A stretch of DNA of 64,000 bases. Source: Aestuariibius violaceus (GTDB taxonomy: Bacteria; Pseudomonadota; Alphaproteobacteria; Rhodobacterales; Rhodobacteraceae). This document shows, piece by piece, positions 1 to 8,403 of the stretch. Location of the stretch: positions 248,001 to 312,000 of the forward strand of contig NZ_JBFONT020000002.1 in the NCBI RefSeq assembly GCF_040779325.2, given 5' to 3'. The notes under the pieces are model-generated. The model searched no databases. It saw nothing but the letters and a program-made list of their open reading frames with translations, and was not told the origin of the DNA. The position numbers and the translations under genes are program-made. Every line of letters starts with the position of its first letter. Positions within the stretch are counted from its first letter, which is position 1.

Positions 1-1
1 T

Positions 2-1408
2 GACCGGGAGGATGGGGTCTACCTTCTGCCCGCCTCGACCCAGTTCGAGACGCGCGGATCGGTGACCGCCTCCAACCGCTCGCTGCAGTGGCGCGACAAG
101 ATCGTGGATCCGCTGTTCGAGAGCCTGCCGGATCACATCATCATCGCGAAGTTCGCCAACAAGTTCGGCTTCGGCGACCGGTTGTTCCGCAATATCGAGA
201 TGGAAGACGCGGAGACGCCGAACATCGAAAGCGTCACCCGCGAGTTCAACCGCGGTATGTGGACGGTGGGGTACACGGGCCAGAGCCCGGAGCGCATCAA
301 GCTGCATATGGCGAACCAGCACACCTTCGACCGCACGACGCTTCAGGCGGTCGGCGGACCGGCGGACGGGGATTACTATGGTATGCCCTGGCCGTGCTGG
401 GGAACGGCCGAGATGAACCATCCGGGCACGCCGAACCTCTACGACATGTCGAAGCCGGTGTCCCAGGGTGGCCTGACCTTCCGCGCGCGTTTCGGCGTGG
501 AGCGGGACGGCGACAACCTGCTGGCCGAGGGCGTCTATTCGGTGGGGTCGGAGATCCAGGACGGATATCCGGAATTCACCTACCAGATGCTCAAGGATCT
601 GGGCTGGGATTCGGAACTGACGGATGCCGAGCGCGCCCATATCGCGCGCGCCGCGGGTATTCCGGAATTCCAGAAGAACACCGCAGAGGTCGGCGAGGCG
701 GGCATGTCGCCCTTCCCGTCGGACTATGACGAGAAGGTCGCCGGTGTGAACTGGAAGACCGACCTGTCGGGCGGGATCCAGCGGGTTGCCATCGCGCATG
801 AATGTGCGCCGTTCGGCAATGCCAAGGCCCGCGCGGTGGTCTGGACCTTCCCGGATCCGATCCCGCTGCACCGGGAGCCGCTTTACACCAACCGGCGGGA
901 TCTCGTGGCCGACTATCCGACCTACGAGGACCGCAAGTTCTACCGTCTGCCGACGATGTATGCGTCGATCCAGAAGCAGGACTTCTCGAAGGACTTCCCG
1001 ATCATCCTCACCTCCGGCCGTCTGGTCGAATACGAGGGCGGCGGGGACGAGACACGGTCGAATCCGTGGCTTGCGGAGCTGCAGCAGGACATGTTCGTCG
1101 AGATCAACCCGCGCGATGCCAACAACCTTGGTGTTCGCGACGGGGCGCAGGTCTGGGTCGAAGGTCCGGAAGGCGGCAAGGTAAAGGTGATGGCGATGGT
1201 CACCGAACGGGTGGGCGAAGGCGTGGCCTTCATGCCCTTCCACTTCGGCGGTCATTTCCAGGGGGAGGACCAGCGGTCCAAATACCCCGACGGCGCCGAT
1301 CCGTACGTCCTGGGGGAAAGCACCAACACCGCCCAGACCTATGGCTACGACTCGGTGACGCAGATGCAGGAGACGAAAGCGACTCTCTGCAAGATCTCGG
1401 CCGCATAA
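2..1408 (+). CDS. fdhA: Formate dehydrogenase alpha (catalytic) subunit, C-terminal part
   Basis: This is the C-terminal ~468 residues of a molybdopterin/tungstopterin formate dehydrogenase large subunit. The reading frame is open from base 2, so the gene starts before the window and the Cys/Sec ligand and the N-terminal Fe-S motif cannot be seen. The last ~130 residues have the molybdopterin-dinucleotide-binding fold typical of the family (LTSGRLVEYEGGGDETRSNP, then EINPRDANNLGVRDGAQVWV and FMPFHFGG). It is followed after 16 bp by the Fe-S beta subunit and then the cytochrome b subunit, so it belongs to a membrane-linked respiratory FDH. The adjacent tungstate transporter suggests that W may be the metal, but that is inference. 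Confidence 0.93.
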   Translation, partial: DREDGVYLLPASTQFETRGSVTASNRSLQWRDKIVDPLFESLPDHIIIAKFANKFGFGDRLFRNIEMEDAETPNIESVTREFNRGMWTVGYTGQSPERIKLHMANQHTFDRTTLQAVGGPADGDYYGMPWPCWGTAEMNHPGTPNLYDMSKPVSQGGLTFRARFGVERDGDNLLAEGVYSVGSEIQDGYPEFTYQMLKDLGWDSELTDAERAHIARAAGIPEFQKNTAEVGEAGMSPFPSDYDEKVAGVNWKTDLSGGIQRVAIAHECAPFGNAKARAVVWTFPDPIPLHREPLYTNRRDLVADYPTYEDRKFYRLPTMYASIQKQDFSKDFPIILTSGRLVEYEGGGDETRSNPWLAELQQDMFVEINPRDANNLGVRDGAQVWVEGPEGGKVKVMAMVTERVGEGVAFMPFHFGGHFQGEDQRSKYPDGADPYVLGESTNTAQTYGYDSVTQMQETKATLCKISAA

Positions 1409-1424
1409 GGAAGGAACGACGAAA

Positions 1425-2018
1425 ATGGCACGAGCTAAGTTTCTTGTCGACGCCGAGCGCTGCATCGAATGCAATGCCTGCGTCACGGCGTGTAAGAACG
1501 AGCATGAAGTCCCCTGGGGGATCAACCGCCGCAAGGTGGTGACGATCCAGGACGGCAAACCGGGCGAGCGGTCGATTTCGGTCGCCTGCATGCATTGTTC
1601 GGATGCGCCCTGTATGGCGGTCTGCCCTGTGGACTGCTTCTATCAGACCGCCGATGGCGTGGTCCTGCACTCCAAGGACCTCTGCATCGGGTGCGGCTAT
1701 TGCTTCTACGCGTGCCCGTTCGGCGCGCCGCAATTCCCCGCAGCCGGCAATTTCGGATCGCGCGGCAAGATGGACAAGTGCACCTTCTGCGCCGGTGGCC
1801 CGGAAGAGACCCACTCCACCGCCGAGTTCGCCAAGTACGGCCGCAACCGGATCGCGGAAGGCAAGCTGCCGATCTGCGCCGAGATGTGCGCGACCAAGGC
1901 GCTGCTTGCCGGGGACGGGGACGTCGTGTCCTCGATCTACCGGGAGCGTGTGGTGGCCCGCGGCTTTGGCTCCGGCGCCTGGGGCTGGGGCACGGCCTAC
2001 GATCAGAAGGGCAACTGA
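1425..2018 (+). CDS. fdhB: Formate dehydrogenase beta subunit, four-cluster ferredoxin
   Basis: A 197-residue iron-sulfur subunit that passes electrons from the catalytic subunit to the cytochrome b subunit. The Cys pattern of a four [4Fe-4S] cluster protein is visible: CIECNACVTAC near residue 13, CMHCSDAPCMAVCPVDC near 55, CIGCGYCFYACPFG near 88, then CTFC and CAEMC pairs. The start is an ATG preceded by AAGGAACGACGAAA, 16 bp after the alpha-subunit stop. There is no C-terminal membrane anchor like that of E. coli FdnH/FdoH. The length fits the shorter Fdh3-type beta subunits. Confidence 0.95.
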   Translation: MARAKFLVDAERCIECNACVTACKNEHEVPWGINRRKVVTIQDGKPGERSISVACMHCSDAPCMAVCPVDCFYQTADGVVLHSKDLCIGCGYCFYACPFGAPQFPAAGNFGSRGKMDKCTFCAGGPEETHSTAEFAKYGRNRIAEGKLPICAEMCATKALLAGDGDVVSSIYRERVVARGFGSGAWGWGTAYDQKGN

Positions 2019-2033
2019 CGCCTTCTAGTGACC

Positions 2034-2059
2034 GGGGCGGATCTTCGCGGATCCGCCCC
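2034..2059 (+). promoter_or_regulatory. Intercistronic stem-loop between FDH beta and gamma genes
   Basis: GGGGCGGATC (2034-2043) pairs perfectly with GATCCGCCCC (2050-2059) around a 6-nt loop. No T-run follows, so it looks more like an mRNA-processing or attenuation hairpin than a full terminator. Confidence 0.6.
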
Positions 2060-2144
2060 GAGCGTCTTTGGTTCAGCGGTCGTCCCGTCCCGGGAGGCCG
2101 TTTCTTTTACAGTCCCAACGAGCACCCAATCACGAGGTTTCTCG

Positions 2145-3371
2145 ATGAATGTGAGATTGTTCGCTTTCCTCTTCGCGATCCTGCTGGGATCGGCCGCGTC
2201 CGCCCAGGACGCGCCGGAAGAGGCGGCGCCCGCCGACCGCAGCGCCACCGGCGGCGCGCAGACCCTGGAAGATATCCTGCGCCGTCAGGAAGGGCTTCCC
2301 GTTGAAGACAGATCGGGCGCGCCAGCAGGTGAGGCGCCCGTGTCATCGGACCAGCTTGGCACGCTGGGCGGGGCCTCGGATTCCGACCTTTGGCGTGAGC
2401 TGCGCTATGACACGGCGGATGTGACGAGCCAGATCCGCGGACCGGCCACCACGACGCTGATCCAGGATAGCGGGATGGCGTGGACGCAATTCCGCGAAGG
2501 GCCGCTTGCGACCTATGGGGGGTACCTGCTTCTGGGCACGATCGTCGCGCTGTTCCTCTTCTACATGATCCGCGGCAAGATCCGGGTCTATGGCAAGAAG
2601 TCGGGCCAGCGGGTTACCCGCTTCAAGGCGTTCGAGCGGTTCAGCCACTGGCTTTTGGCGGGCTCGTTCATCCTGCTGGGGATCACCGGCCTGATCACGC
2701 TGTTCGGCCGGATGACGATCGGGCTTTTCGCAAACAACCCGGCGGCCTACGACACGGCGCGCGAGATCTATGCCTTCATCGCGCTTTACTCCAAGTGGGT
2801 GCATAACAACGTCAGTTGGGCCTTCATGCTTGCGCTTATCTTCGTGTTCGTCCTTTGGGTCTGGCACAACCTGCCCGACCGGACCGATTTCAAGTGGATC
2901 GCTCAGGGCGGCGGGATCATCGGAAACGCGCACCCGCCTGCGAAGAAGTTCAATTTCGGGCAGAAGATGATCTTCTGGTCGGTGATCGTCCTTGGCGGGT
3001 CGATCTCGGCCTCTGGCCTGTCGCTGCTCTTTCCGTTCGAGTTGCCGATGTTCGCGGCCACGTTCGACAAGATCAACGCGGTCGGCGTGCCGGGCTGGTT
3101 CGGCTTCGCGCCGCTGCCCACCGACCTTGCGCCGCATCAGGAGATGCAGCTGGCCCAGGCGTGGCATGCGATCGTCAGCTTCGTGCTGATGGCGATCATC
3201 ATCGCGCATATCTATATCGGCTCGGTCGGGATGGAGGGCGCCTATGACGCCATGGGATCGGGCGAGGTTTCGGTCGAGTGGGCGGAACAGCACCATTCGA
3301 TCTGGGCCGAGAAAGAGCTGACCATGCCGCGCAAGGCGCCGGCATCGGCCGGCGCGACACCGGCGGAGTGA
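2145..3371 (+). CDS. Formate dehydrogenase gamma subunit (cytochrome b556)
   Basis: A 408-residue membrane subunit that anchors formate dehydrogenase and moves electrons to quinone through heme b. I chose the ATG at 2145 because it follows ACGAGG and begins a signal peptide (MNVRLFAFLFAILLGSAASA, cleavage before QDA). A longer frame reaches back to 2028, but that part covers the stem-loop. A low-complexity periplasmic stretch leads to the first membrane span (YGGYLLLGTIVALFLFYMI), then the FdnI/FdoI-like core beginning RFKAFERFSHWLLAGSFILL with its heme-ligand histidine. The long N-terminal extension compared with E. coli FdoI is usual in alphaproteobacterial members. Confidence 0.92.
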   Translation: MNVRLFAFLFAILLGSAASAQDAPEEAAPADRSATGGAQTLEDILRRQEGLPVEDRSGAPAGEAPVSSDQLGTLGGASDSDLWRELRYDTADVTSQIRGPATTTLIQDSGMAWTQFREGPLATYGGYLLLGTIVALFLFYMIRGKIRVYGKKSGQRVTRFKAFERFSHWLLAGSFILLGITGLITLFGRMTIGLFANNPAAYDTAREIYAFIALYSKWVHNNVSWAFMLALIFVFVLWVWHNLPDRTDFKWIAQGGGIIGNAHPPAKKFNFGQKMIFWSVIVLGGSISASGLSLLFPFELPMFAATFDKINAVGVPGWFGFAPLPTDLAPHQEMQLAQAWHAIVSFVLMAIIIAHIYIGSVGMEGAYDAMGSGEVSVEWAEQHHSIWAEKELTMPRKAPASAGATPAE

Positions 3372-3385
3372 CGGGAGTGGGACAG

Positions 3386-3514
3386 ATGAAACCGATGCTG
3401 GCCGCCTTCGCCGCCACAGCGCTGATCGCCGTCGGGGCTTACTTTGCGCTGAACGAGATCGCGCCGTTTTCGAGCGCGGACCGGCAGACGGGAGATGCGG
3501 TGCGGCTGGACTGA
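3386..3514 (+). CDS. Small single-span membrane protein at the end of the FDH operon
   Basis: A 42-residue protein starting MKPMLAAFAATALIAVGAYF, giving one hydrophobic segment with a short polar tail ending in RLD. The ATG lies 15 bp after the gamma-subunit stop and follows GGGAGTGGGACAG, so translation is plausible. The intrinsic terminator begins 32 bp after its stop, placing it inside the formate dehydrogenase transcript. I do not recognise a family. An accessory or assembly role in the membrane complex is only inferred from position. Confidence 0.7.
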   Translation: MKPMLAAFAATALIAVGAYFALNEIAPFSSADRQTGDAVRLD

Positions 3515-3545
3515 TCCAGGCCGGAAATTCTGCAAAGAAATGCAA

Positions 3546-3582
3546 GGTCGCGCGGGCAGAGGCTCGCGCGGCCTTTTTCTTT
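3546..3582 (+). terminator. Rho-independent terminator of the FDH operon
   Basis: GGTCGCGCG (3546-3554) pairs with CGCGCGGCC (3565-3573), with one G-T wobble and a 10-nt loop. It is followed directly by TTTTTCTTT. Confidence 0.88.
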
Positions 3583-3608
3583 GGGATTCTACCATTTAGA
3601 CCGCCAAT

Positions 3609-3636
3609 TCTACTTGCGAGCCCGGTTCGCGGTAGA
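3609..3636. promoter_or_regulatory. Imperfect inverted repeat upstream of tupB
   Basis: TCTAC (3609-3613) and GCGA (3616-3619) are mirrored by TCGC (3627-3630) and GTAGA (3632-3636), 46 bp before the tupB start. It is a candidate operator for the tungstate genes. The regulator at 5976-6848 is the obvious partner to test. Confidence 0.45.
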
Positions 3637-3681
3637 GTAGATTTGTCCTAACTAGGCGCTTCTTCCGGCGGGTCGGAAATT

Positions 3682-4389
3682 TTGCAAGATTACTCGGAAA
3701 TCCTGGGATTGGCGGCGGGCCTTGTCCTGTCGGGCGATGCCGATCTGGCAGAGATCGTCGGATTGTCGCTGCAGGTCAGCCTGACGGCGACGGCCTTGGC
3801 CTGCCTGATCGGGCTGCCTTTGGGGGCGCTGGTCGCGACGACGCGGTTTCCGGGACGCGGAGCGGTTCTGGTAACGCTGAACGCGCTGATGGGGCTGCCG
3901 CCGGTGGTGGTGGGGCTTTTCGTTTACCTTCATCTGTCGCGGGCCGGGCCGCTGGGGTTCTTGGGGCTGCTCTACACGCCCACCGCCATGATCATCGCGC
4001 AGACGATCCTGATCACGCCGATCGTCGCGGCCCTGTCGCGGCAGGTGCTGGAGGATCTGCATGCGGAGTATTCCGAGCAGTTCCGGTCGTTCTGCCTGAA
4101 CAAGACGCAGGTCATCGGTGCCGTCCTCTGGGACGGGCGCTATGCGCTGCTGACGGTGGCGCTGGCGGGATTTGGGCGGGCCGTGGCCGAGGTGGGCGCA
4201 GTGATGATCGTGGGCGGCAATATCGACCATCTGACCCGGGTGATGACGACGGCGATCGCATTGGAGACCTCCAAGGGAGAGCTGGCCCTGGCGCTGGCGC
4301 TTGGCATCGTTCTGATGGTGCTGGCGCTGGGTGTGAACGCGGCGGTGCACGGGGTGCGGGCGACGGCGGCGCGGCAAGCCTATGCCTGA
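3682..4389 (+). CDS. tupB: Tungstate ABC transporter permease TupB
   Basis: A 235-residue inner-membrane permease of the tungstate uptake system. Hydrophobic spans alternate with the CysW/ModB-type cytoplasmic EAA region (FLLNKT-like stretch FRSFCLNKTQVIGAVLWDGR near residue 135, followed by GRAVAEVGAVMIVGGNI). The start used is TTG at 3682 because no earlier in-frame ATG/GTG lies near a good ribosome site. The true start may differ by a few codons. It overlaps tupC by 8 bp, indicating translational coupling. Assignment to tungstate rather than molybdate rests on the TupA-like binding protein encoded two genes later. Confidence 0.88.
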   Translation: MQDYSEILGLAAGLVLSGDADLAEIVGLSLQVSLTATALACLIGLPLGALVATTRFPGRGAVLVTLNALMGLPPVVVGLFVYLHLSRAGPLGFLGLLYTPTAMIIAQTILITPIVAALSRQVLEDLHAEYSEQFRSFCLNKTQVIGAVLWDGRYALLTVALAGFGRAVAEVGAVMIVGGNIDHLTRVMTTAIALETSKGELALALALGIVLMVLALGVNAAVHGVRATAARQAYA

Positions 4390-5140
4390 CGGGATCGTCC
4401 TTCCCTTCGAGGGCGTGGCCGACGCGCCCGTCGCCGCGGCCCCCTTGCCGCTGCGCGTGTCGAAGCTGCGGCTGGAGGCGGGTGGCCAGGCGCTGATCGA
4501 CGGAATTGATCTGGCCCTGGCGCCCAGCGGCGTGACGATGGTGATGGGCCCGAACGGGGCGGGAAAGAGCCTGCTCTTGCGGCTTCTGCACGGGTTGGTG
4601 CCCGCGAGTTCGGGAGAGATCTGTTGGGGCGGGCTGCCCCTGGATGAGGTGCGCGGGCGGCAGGCGATGGTGTTTCAGAAGCCGGTGCTGCTGCGCCGGT
4701 CGGTGGCGGCGAATGTCGATTTCGTGCTGAAGAGCCGCGGGGCGCGCGATGATAGGCGTCGCGACGCGCTTTTGGAACATGTGGGCCTGCTTGACCGCGC
4801 GCGGCAGCCGGCGCGGCTGTTGTCGGGGGGCGAGCAGCAGCGGCTGGCGCTGGCGCGGGCGCTGGCGACGGGGCCGGAGGTTCTGTTCCTGGACGAGCCG
4901 ACGGCGAGCCTCGACCCGGCCTCCGTCGGCATGATCGAGGATATCGTCCGGGCGGCGCGGGCCAGCGGCACCAAGATCATCTTTGTAAGCCACGATATCG
5001 GTCAGGCCCGGCGCCTGGCCGATGACGTGGTGTTCCTCCATGGCGGGCGGCTGGCCGAGCACAGCCGCGCCAGCCGCTTCTTCTCTTCGCCCCTGTCGGA
5101 GGCCGCGGCGCGCTACCTCGATGGTGGGTTGCTTTACTGA
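4382..5140 (+). CDS. tupC: Tungstate ABC transporter ATP-binding protein TupC
   Basis: A 252-residue ABC ATPase that energises tungstate uptake. Walker A is GPNGAGKS at residues 56-63, the signature LSGGEQQR is at 147-154 and Walker B VLFLDEPT is at 167-174, followed by a D-loop (ASLDPAS) and switch histidine (IFVSHDIGQ). There is no C-terminal TOBE/MOP domain of the ModC type, which agrees with the Tup rather than the Mod family. It overlaps tupB and is 16 bp from tupA. Confidence 0.92.
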   Translation: MPDGIVLPFEGVADAPVAAAPLPLRVSKLRLEAGGQALIDGIDLALAPSGVTMVMGPNGAGKSLLLRLLHGLVPASSGEICWGGLPLDEVRGRQAMVFQKPVLLRRSVAANVDFVLKSRGARDDRRRDALLEHVGLLDRARQPARLLSGGEQQRLALARALATGPEVLFLDEPTASLDPASVGMIEDIVRAARASGTKIIFVSHDIGQARRLADDVVFLHGGRLAEHSRASRFFSSPLSEAAARYLDGGLLY

Positions 5141-5156
5141 CGACAGGGACTTCACG

Positions 5157-5972
5157 ATGACTTTCACCCGCACTCTGGTTTTTGCCTTTGCCGCGACCCT
5201 TGGCGGGGGCGCCTTGGCCGAGGGGGCCGTGCTGGTTCAATCGACGACCTCGACCGCCAATTCAGGGCTTTACGATCATCTCTTGCCGATCTTCGAGGAA
5301 GAGACGGGGATCACCGTGAACGTGGTGGCAGTTGGCACCGGTCAGGCGCTGCAGAATGCGCGGAATTGCGACGCGGATCTGCTGCTGGTTCATGCCAAGG
5401 CCTCGGAGGAGGAATTCGTGGCCGGGGGCTACGGCACGGTGCGGACGGATCTGATGTACAACGATTTCGTCATCGTCGGCCCGGCGGATGATCCGGCGGG
5501 TATTGCCGGGATGAGCGATGTGCAGGAGGCTTTGGCGGTGATCGCGGCGGCCGAGGCGCCGTTTGCCTCGCGCGGGGACGATTCGGGGACGCATAAGAAA
5601 GAGATGGCCTTGTGGGCCGAGACCGGGGCCGATCCCGCGGCGGCCTCGGGCGCGTGGTATCGCGAGACGGGATCCGGGATGGGCGCGACGCTGAATGCCG
5701 GGATCGGGATGGGCGCCTATGTGATGACGGATCGCGCGACGTGGATCAGCTTCGGCAACAAGGGGGATTTCGGGATTGTCGTCGAGGGTGACGCGGACCT
5801 GTTCAACCAGTATGGTGTGATCCCGGTCAGCCCGGAGGCCTGCCCGCAGGTGAATGCCGAAGGGGCGCGGGCTTTTGCCGATTGGCTTTTGTCTGCCCAG
5901 GGGCAGGCGGCCATCGCGGCGTTCGAAGTCGATGGACAGCAACTGTTTTTTCCAAATGCCCCAGAGAGGTGA
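5157..5972 (+). CDS. tupA: Tungstate-binding periplasmic protein TupA
   Basis: A 271-residue extracytoplasmic binding protein. The ATG at 5157 begins a signal peptide (MTFTRTLVFAFAATLGGGALA). The mature start carries the oxyanion-binding STTST at residues 29-33 within VQSTTSTANSGLYDHLLP, the position of the TTTS motif conserved in TupA. Later family features are FVIVGPADDPAGI, FASRGDDSGTHKKEMALW and the C-terminal ADWLLSAQGQAAI. The gene order tupB-tupC-tupA is unusual, since tupA more often comes first. A longer upstream frame exists but overlaps tupC and lacks the signal peptide at its start. Confidence 0.92.
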   Translation: MTFTRTLVFAFAATLGGGALAEGAVLVQSTTSTANSGLYDHLLPIFEEETGITVNVVAVGTGQALQNARNCDADLLLVHAKASEEEFVAGGYGTVRTDLMYNDFVIVGPADDPAGIAGMSDVQEALAVIAAAEAPFASRGDDSGTHKKEMALWAETGADPAAASGAWYRETGSGMGATLNAGIGMGAYVMTDRATWISFGNKGDFGIVVEGDADLFNQYGVIPVSPEACPQVNAEGARAFADWLLSAQGQAAIAAFEVDGQQLFFPNAPER

Positions 5973-5975
5973 TGT

Positions 5976-6848
5976 ATGGCGGCGGCCGATCCTGAGAGCC
6001 CTGAGTTTCTGACGGTCAAGGAGCTGGCGCAGCTTCTGCGCATCAAAGAGCGGAAGGTCTATGATCTGGCTGCCTCGGGCGCTGTGCCTGTGTCGCGGGT
6101 GACGGGGAAGCTGCTGTTTCCCGAGGCCGAGATCCGGGACTGGATCGGGCGCGGGCGGTCTGGCGCGGTTCAGGCCGCACCGGTGCGGCCGCCGGTCTTT
6201 CTGGGCAGCCATGATCCGCTGCTGGATTGGGCGCTGCGGCAGTCGCGGGCCGGGCTGGCGACGTTTCTGGATGGAAGTCTGGATGGTTTGACGCGGTTCG
6301 GCGCGTGCGAAGGCGTTGCGACGGGGCTGCATCTGCGGGATGCCGCGTCGGGCCTGTGGAACGTGCCCGCGGTCGAGGGGCTGGGCGATGCGGTCCTGCT
6401 GTCCTGGGCGCGGCGGCGGCGCGGGCTGCTGGTGCGCACCGAGGAGATCGGCGGGCTTCCCGCCCTTGCCGGACGGCGGGTCGTGCCGCGGCAGGCGGAG
6501 GCGGGCACGCAGGCGCTGTTCCAGCAGGTCGCAGGAGAAGCGGGGCTGGATCTGGCGGAGGTTCAGCTTCTGACACCTGCGCGCAGCGAGGATGACGCGG
6601 CGCGCGCCGTGGCCGAGGGGGTCGCCGATGCGGCCTTCGGGCTGGAGGCACTGGCGGGGCTTTACGGTCTGCGCTTTGTGCCGGTGGTCGAGGAGCGGTT
6701 CGATCTGCTTGTCGACCGGCGGGCGTGGTTCGAGCCGCCCTTGCAGCGGCTCGCCGCCTTCTGTCGCGGCGCGGAGTTTGCCGAGCGCGCAGAGGCCCAG
6801 CGGGGTTACGATTTCAGCGGCCTCTTCGAGGTGCGCTGGAACGCTTAG
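5976..6848 (+). CDS. HTH (excisionase-type) regulator with PBP-like ligand domain, probable tungstate/molybdate sensor
   Basis: A 290-residue protein. Residues ~9-57 form an excisionase/MerR-like helix-turn-helix (LTVKELAQLLRIKERKVYDL, then GKLLFPEAEIRDWI). The remainder resembles the periplasmic-binding-protein superfamily domain found fused to such HTHs and to MoeA (LGSHDPLLDWALRQSRAGLA, GSLDGLTRFGACEG, GIVAR-type middle RRGLLVRTEEIGGLPALAGR). It starts 3 bp after tupA with GAGAGG as ribosome site, so it is the last gene of the tup operon. Its likely job is to sense cytoplasmic tungstate/molybdate and control tup and/or fdh genes. This is inferred from architecture and context. Its stop overlaps the convergent HTTM gene by 4 bp. 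Confidence 0.8.
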   Translation: MAAADPESPEFLTVKELAQLLRIKERKVYDLAASGAVPVSRVTGKLLFPEAEIRDWIGRGRSGAVQAAPVRPPVFLGSHDPLLDWALRQSRAGLATFLDGSLDGLTRFGACEGVATGLHLRDAASGLWNVPAVEGLGDAVLLSWARRRRGLLVRTEEIGGLPALAGRRVVPRQAEAGTQALFQQVAGEAGLDLAEVQLLTPARSEDDAARAVAEGVADAAFGLEALAGLYGLRFVPVVEERFDLLVDRRAWFEPPLQRLAAFCRGAEFAERAEAQRGYDFSGLFEVRWNA

Positions 6849-8266
6849 CGGGCCGGGACGATCTGGGGCAGCTCCTCCTCCCGCTGCAGAGGGAAGGGGG
6901 GCAGCCAGTCGGGCACGATCCCGTCGGCGGCGCGCTCGTAATTCGGCAGGATCCACGGATCGGGGCCGAAGAGGTTGTAAGGCACCTCGGTCAGGTCGAC
7001 ATTCGGGTCGGTGAATTGCTGGGGCGGGCGGCCGTTAAAGGCCACCTGGACGTCGGCGCGGACGGAGACATCGGAATAGCCTTGTTCGATGAAGTAATCC
7101 TCGAGCTTGTGGGCGAAAGCATGGACGAGATCGGGCCGTGCGAGAACGTTTCGGGCCTGGCGGTTGCTCATCGCATCGCGGGGATTGATCGCGACCGAGT
7201 CTCCGTCCGGCCCGGTGACGATGAAGACGCCCTCGCTGTCGCGGTCGTAGATCCGCATCCGCCAGGAGAAGCGGTGGCCGTCGCCGCTCCACCCGACATT
7301 TGTCGGGAAGAAGGCTTGCCGTTGCGGGATGATGATCTGGACGGCGAACCAGACGGCGAGTGCGGTCAGGCCCCAGGGGGCGATGCGGTAGGTGGCCTGC
7401 GGCAATGGCGGCTTTTCCGGCACGGCTTCGAACAGGCCGAGGAACCGGCGGGCGAGTTGCTGGGGCCAGTCGGGGGCGAAGAAGATCGTCGTCAGCGCCA
7501 GCGTGATCCAAGGGAAGATGCCGATGTTGAAGAGCTGCGCGTTCGACCAGTGGAAGAAGGCGTAGATCAGGAAAACGGCGAGCCGCGTCCGATGCCAGAG
7601 GAGGAGCGGCGCCCCCACGACATGGAGCAGGACCGTGCCCCAGGAGGCCAGCACAAAGGAGATGTCGTAGTTGAAGAGAAAGCCGAAGAAGACGTCGCCC
7701 TGGGCATCGCTGAGCCATTCGCGCAGGGGCTCTCCCCTCAGCCAGTCGTCGGTAATCTTCACGATGCCGGCGTAGATCAGGATGATCTCGGTCTGGAGCT
7801 TGATCACGCTGACCGGCCAGCGGGGGATGACCTGTGACCGGATCTGCGGCCGGAGCCAGGCATCGACGGAAAAGGCCCGGTTCGCGGGCATGAAGCACAT
7901 CAGGATCCCGTAGAGGATCACCATGTAGTTGTGGTTGAGGTACTGGGTCCGGTCGAGCAGGAAGTAATAGGCGAAGATCGCCGTGAGCGCGACGATCGAG
8001 ATGCGGTAGAAGGCGCCGAAGGCGACCATCAGTCCGAACAGGCCGACGCCGAGCCAGAGGATGTGGATCCAGGGCTCCGGCAGGGGGTGGACGAAGGGCA
8101 GGAAGGGGAAGTTGAACTGCGGATCGACGTAGTAGCGCCCGATCCGGTCGGCCCGGATGTAGCGCACGCAATCCCAGGCGAGGATCAGCCCGAAGGCGAT
8201 GCGCACCACGACGAGGGATTGGATCGAGATCGGATGTTCGAGATGGGTGCGGATCTTGGCCAGCAC
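6845..8266 (-). CDS. HTTM-domain membrane protein (vitamin K-dependent carboxylase related)
   Basis: A 473-residue polytopic membrane protein with GTG start. The N-terminal half carries the HTTM pattern: IQSLVVVRIAFGLILAWDCV as first span, PWIHILWLGVGLFGLMVAFG, a DRTQYLNHNYMVILYGILM segment with conserved NH, and FMPANRAFSVDAWL. The C-terminal part is soluble. HTTM proteins are related to the gamma-glutamyl carboxylase family, but bacterial members mostly have unknown substrates. The gene is divergent from a DCC-family thiol-disulfide protein (8404-8781). HTTM and DCC genes are often neighbours, which suggests a shared redox or membrane modification role. Confidence 0.85.
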   Translation of the reverse strand: MLAKIRTHLEHPISIQSLVVVRIAFGLILAWDCVRYIRADRIGRYYVDPQFNFPFLPFVHPLPEPWIHILWLGVGLFGLMVAFGAFYRISIVALTAIFAYYFLLDRTQYLNHNYMVILYGILMCFMPANRAFSVDAWLRPQIRSQVIPRWPVSVIKLQTEIILIYAGIVKITDDWLRGEPLREWLSDAQGDVFFGFLFNYDISFVLASWGTVLLHVVGAPLLLWHRTRLAVFLIYAFFHWSNAQLFNIGIFPWITLALTTIFFAPDWPQQLARRFLGLFEAVPEKPPLPQATYRIAPWGLTALAVWFAVQIIIPQRQAFFPTNVGWSGDGHRFSWRMRIYDRDSEGVFIVTGPDGDSVAINPRDAMSNRQARNVLARPDLVHAFAHKLEDYFIEQGYSDVSVRADVQVAFNGRPPQQFTDPNVDLTEVPYNLFGPDPWILPNYERAADGIVPDWLPPFPLQREEELPQIVPAR

Positions 8267-8403
8267 GGCTTCTGCCCTGATTTTGCTTTGCTTTCCGGGT
8301 GACTATATCAAGGTGGTGAAGCTGTTCTAGCGCTCTGGCCTCAACTGAAGAGCCATCAGACATAAACCGCCGGTGTAAACCGCAAGAGAAGGGGAACCAT
8401 TCG

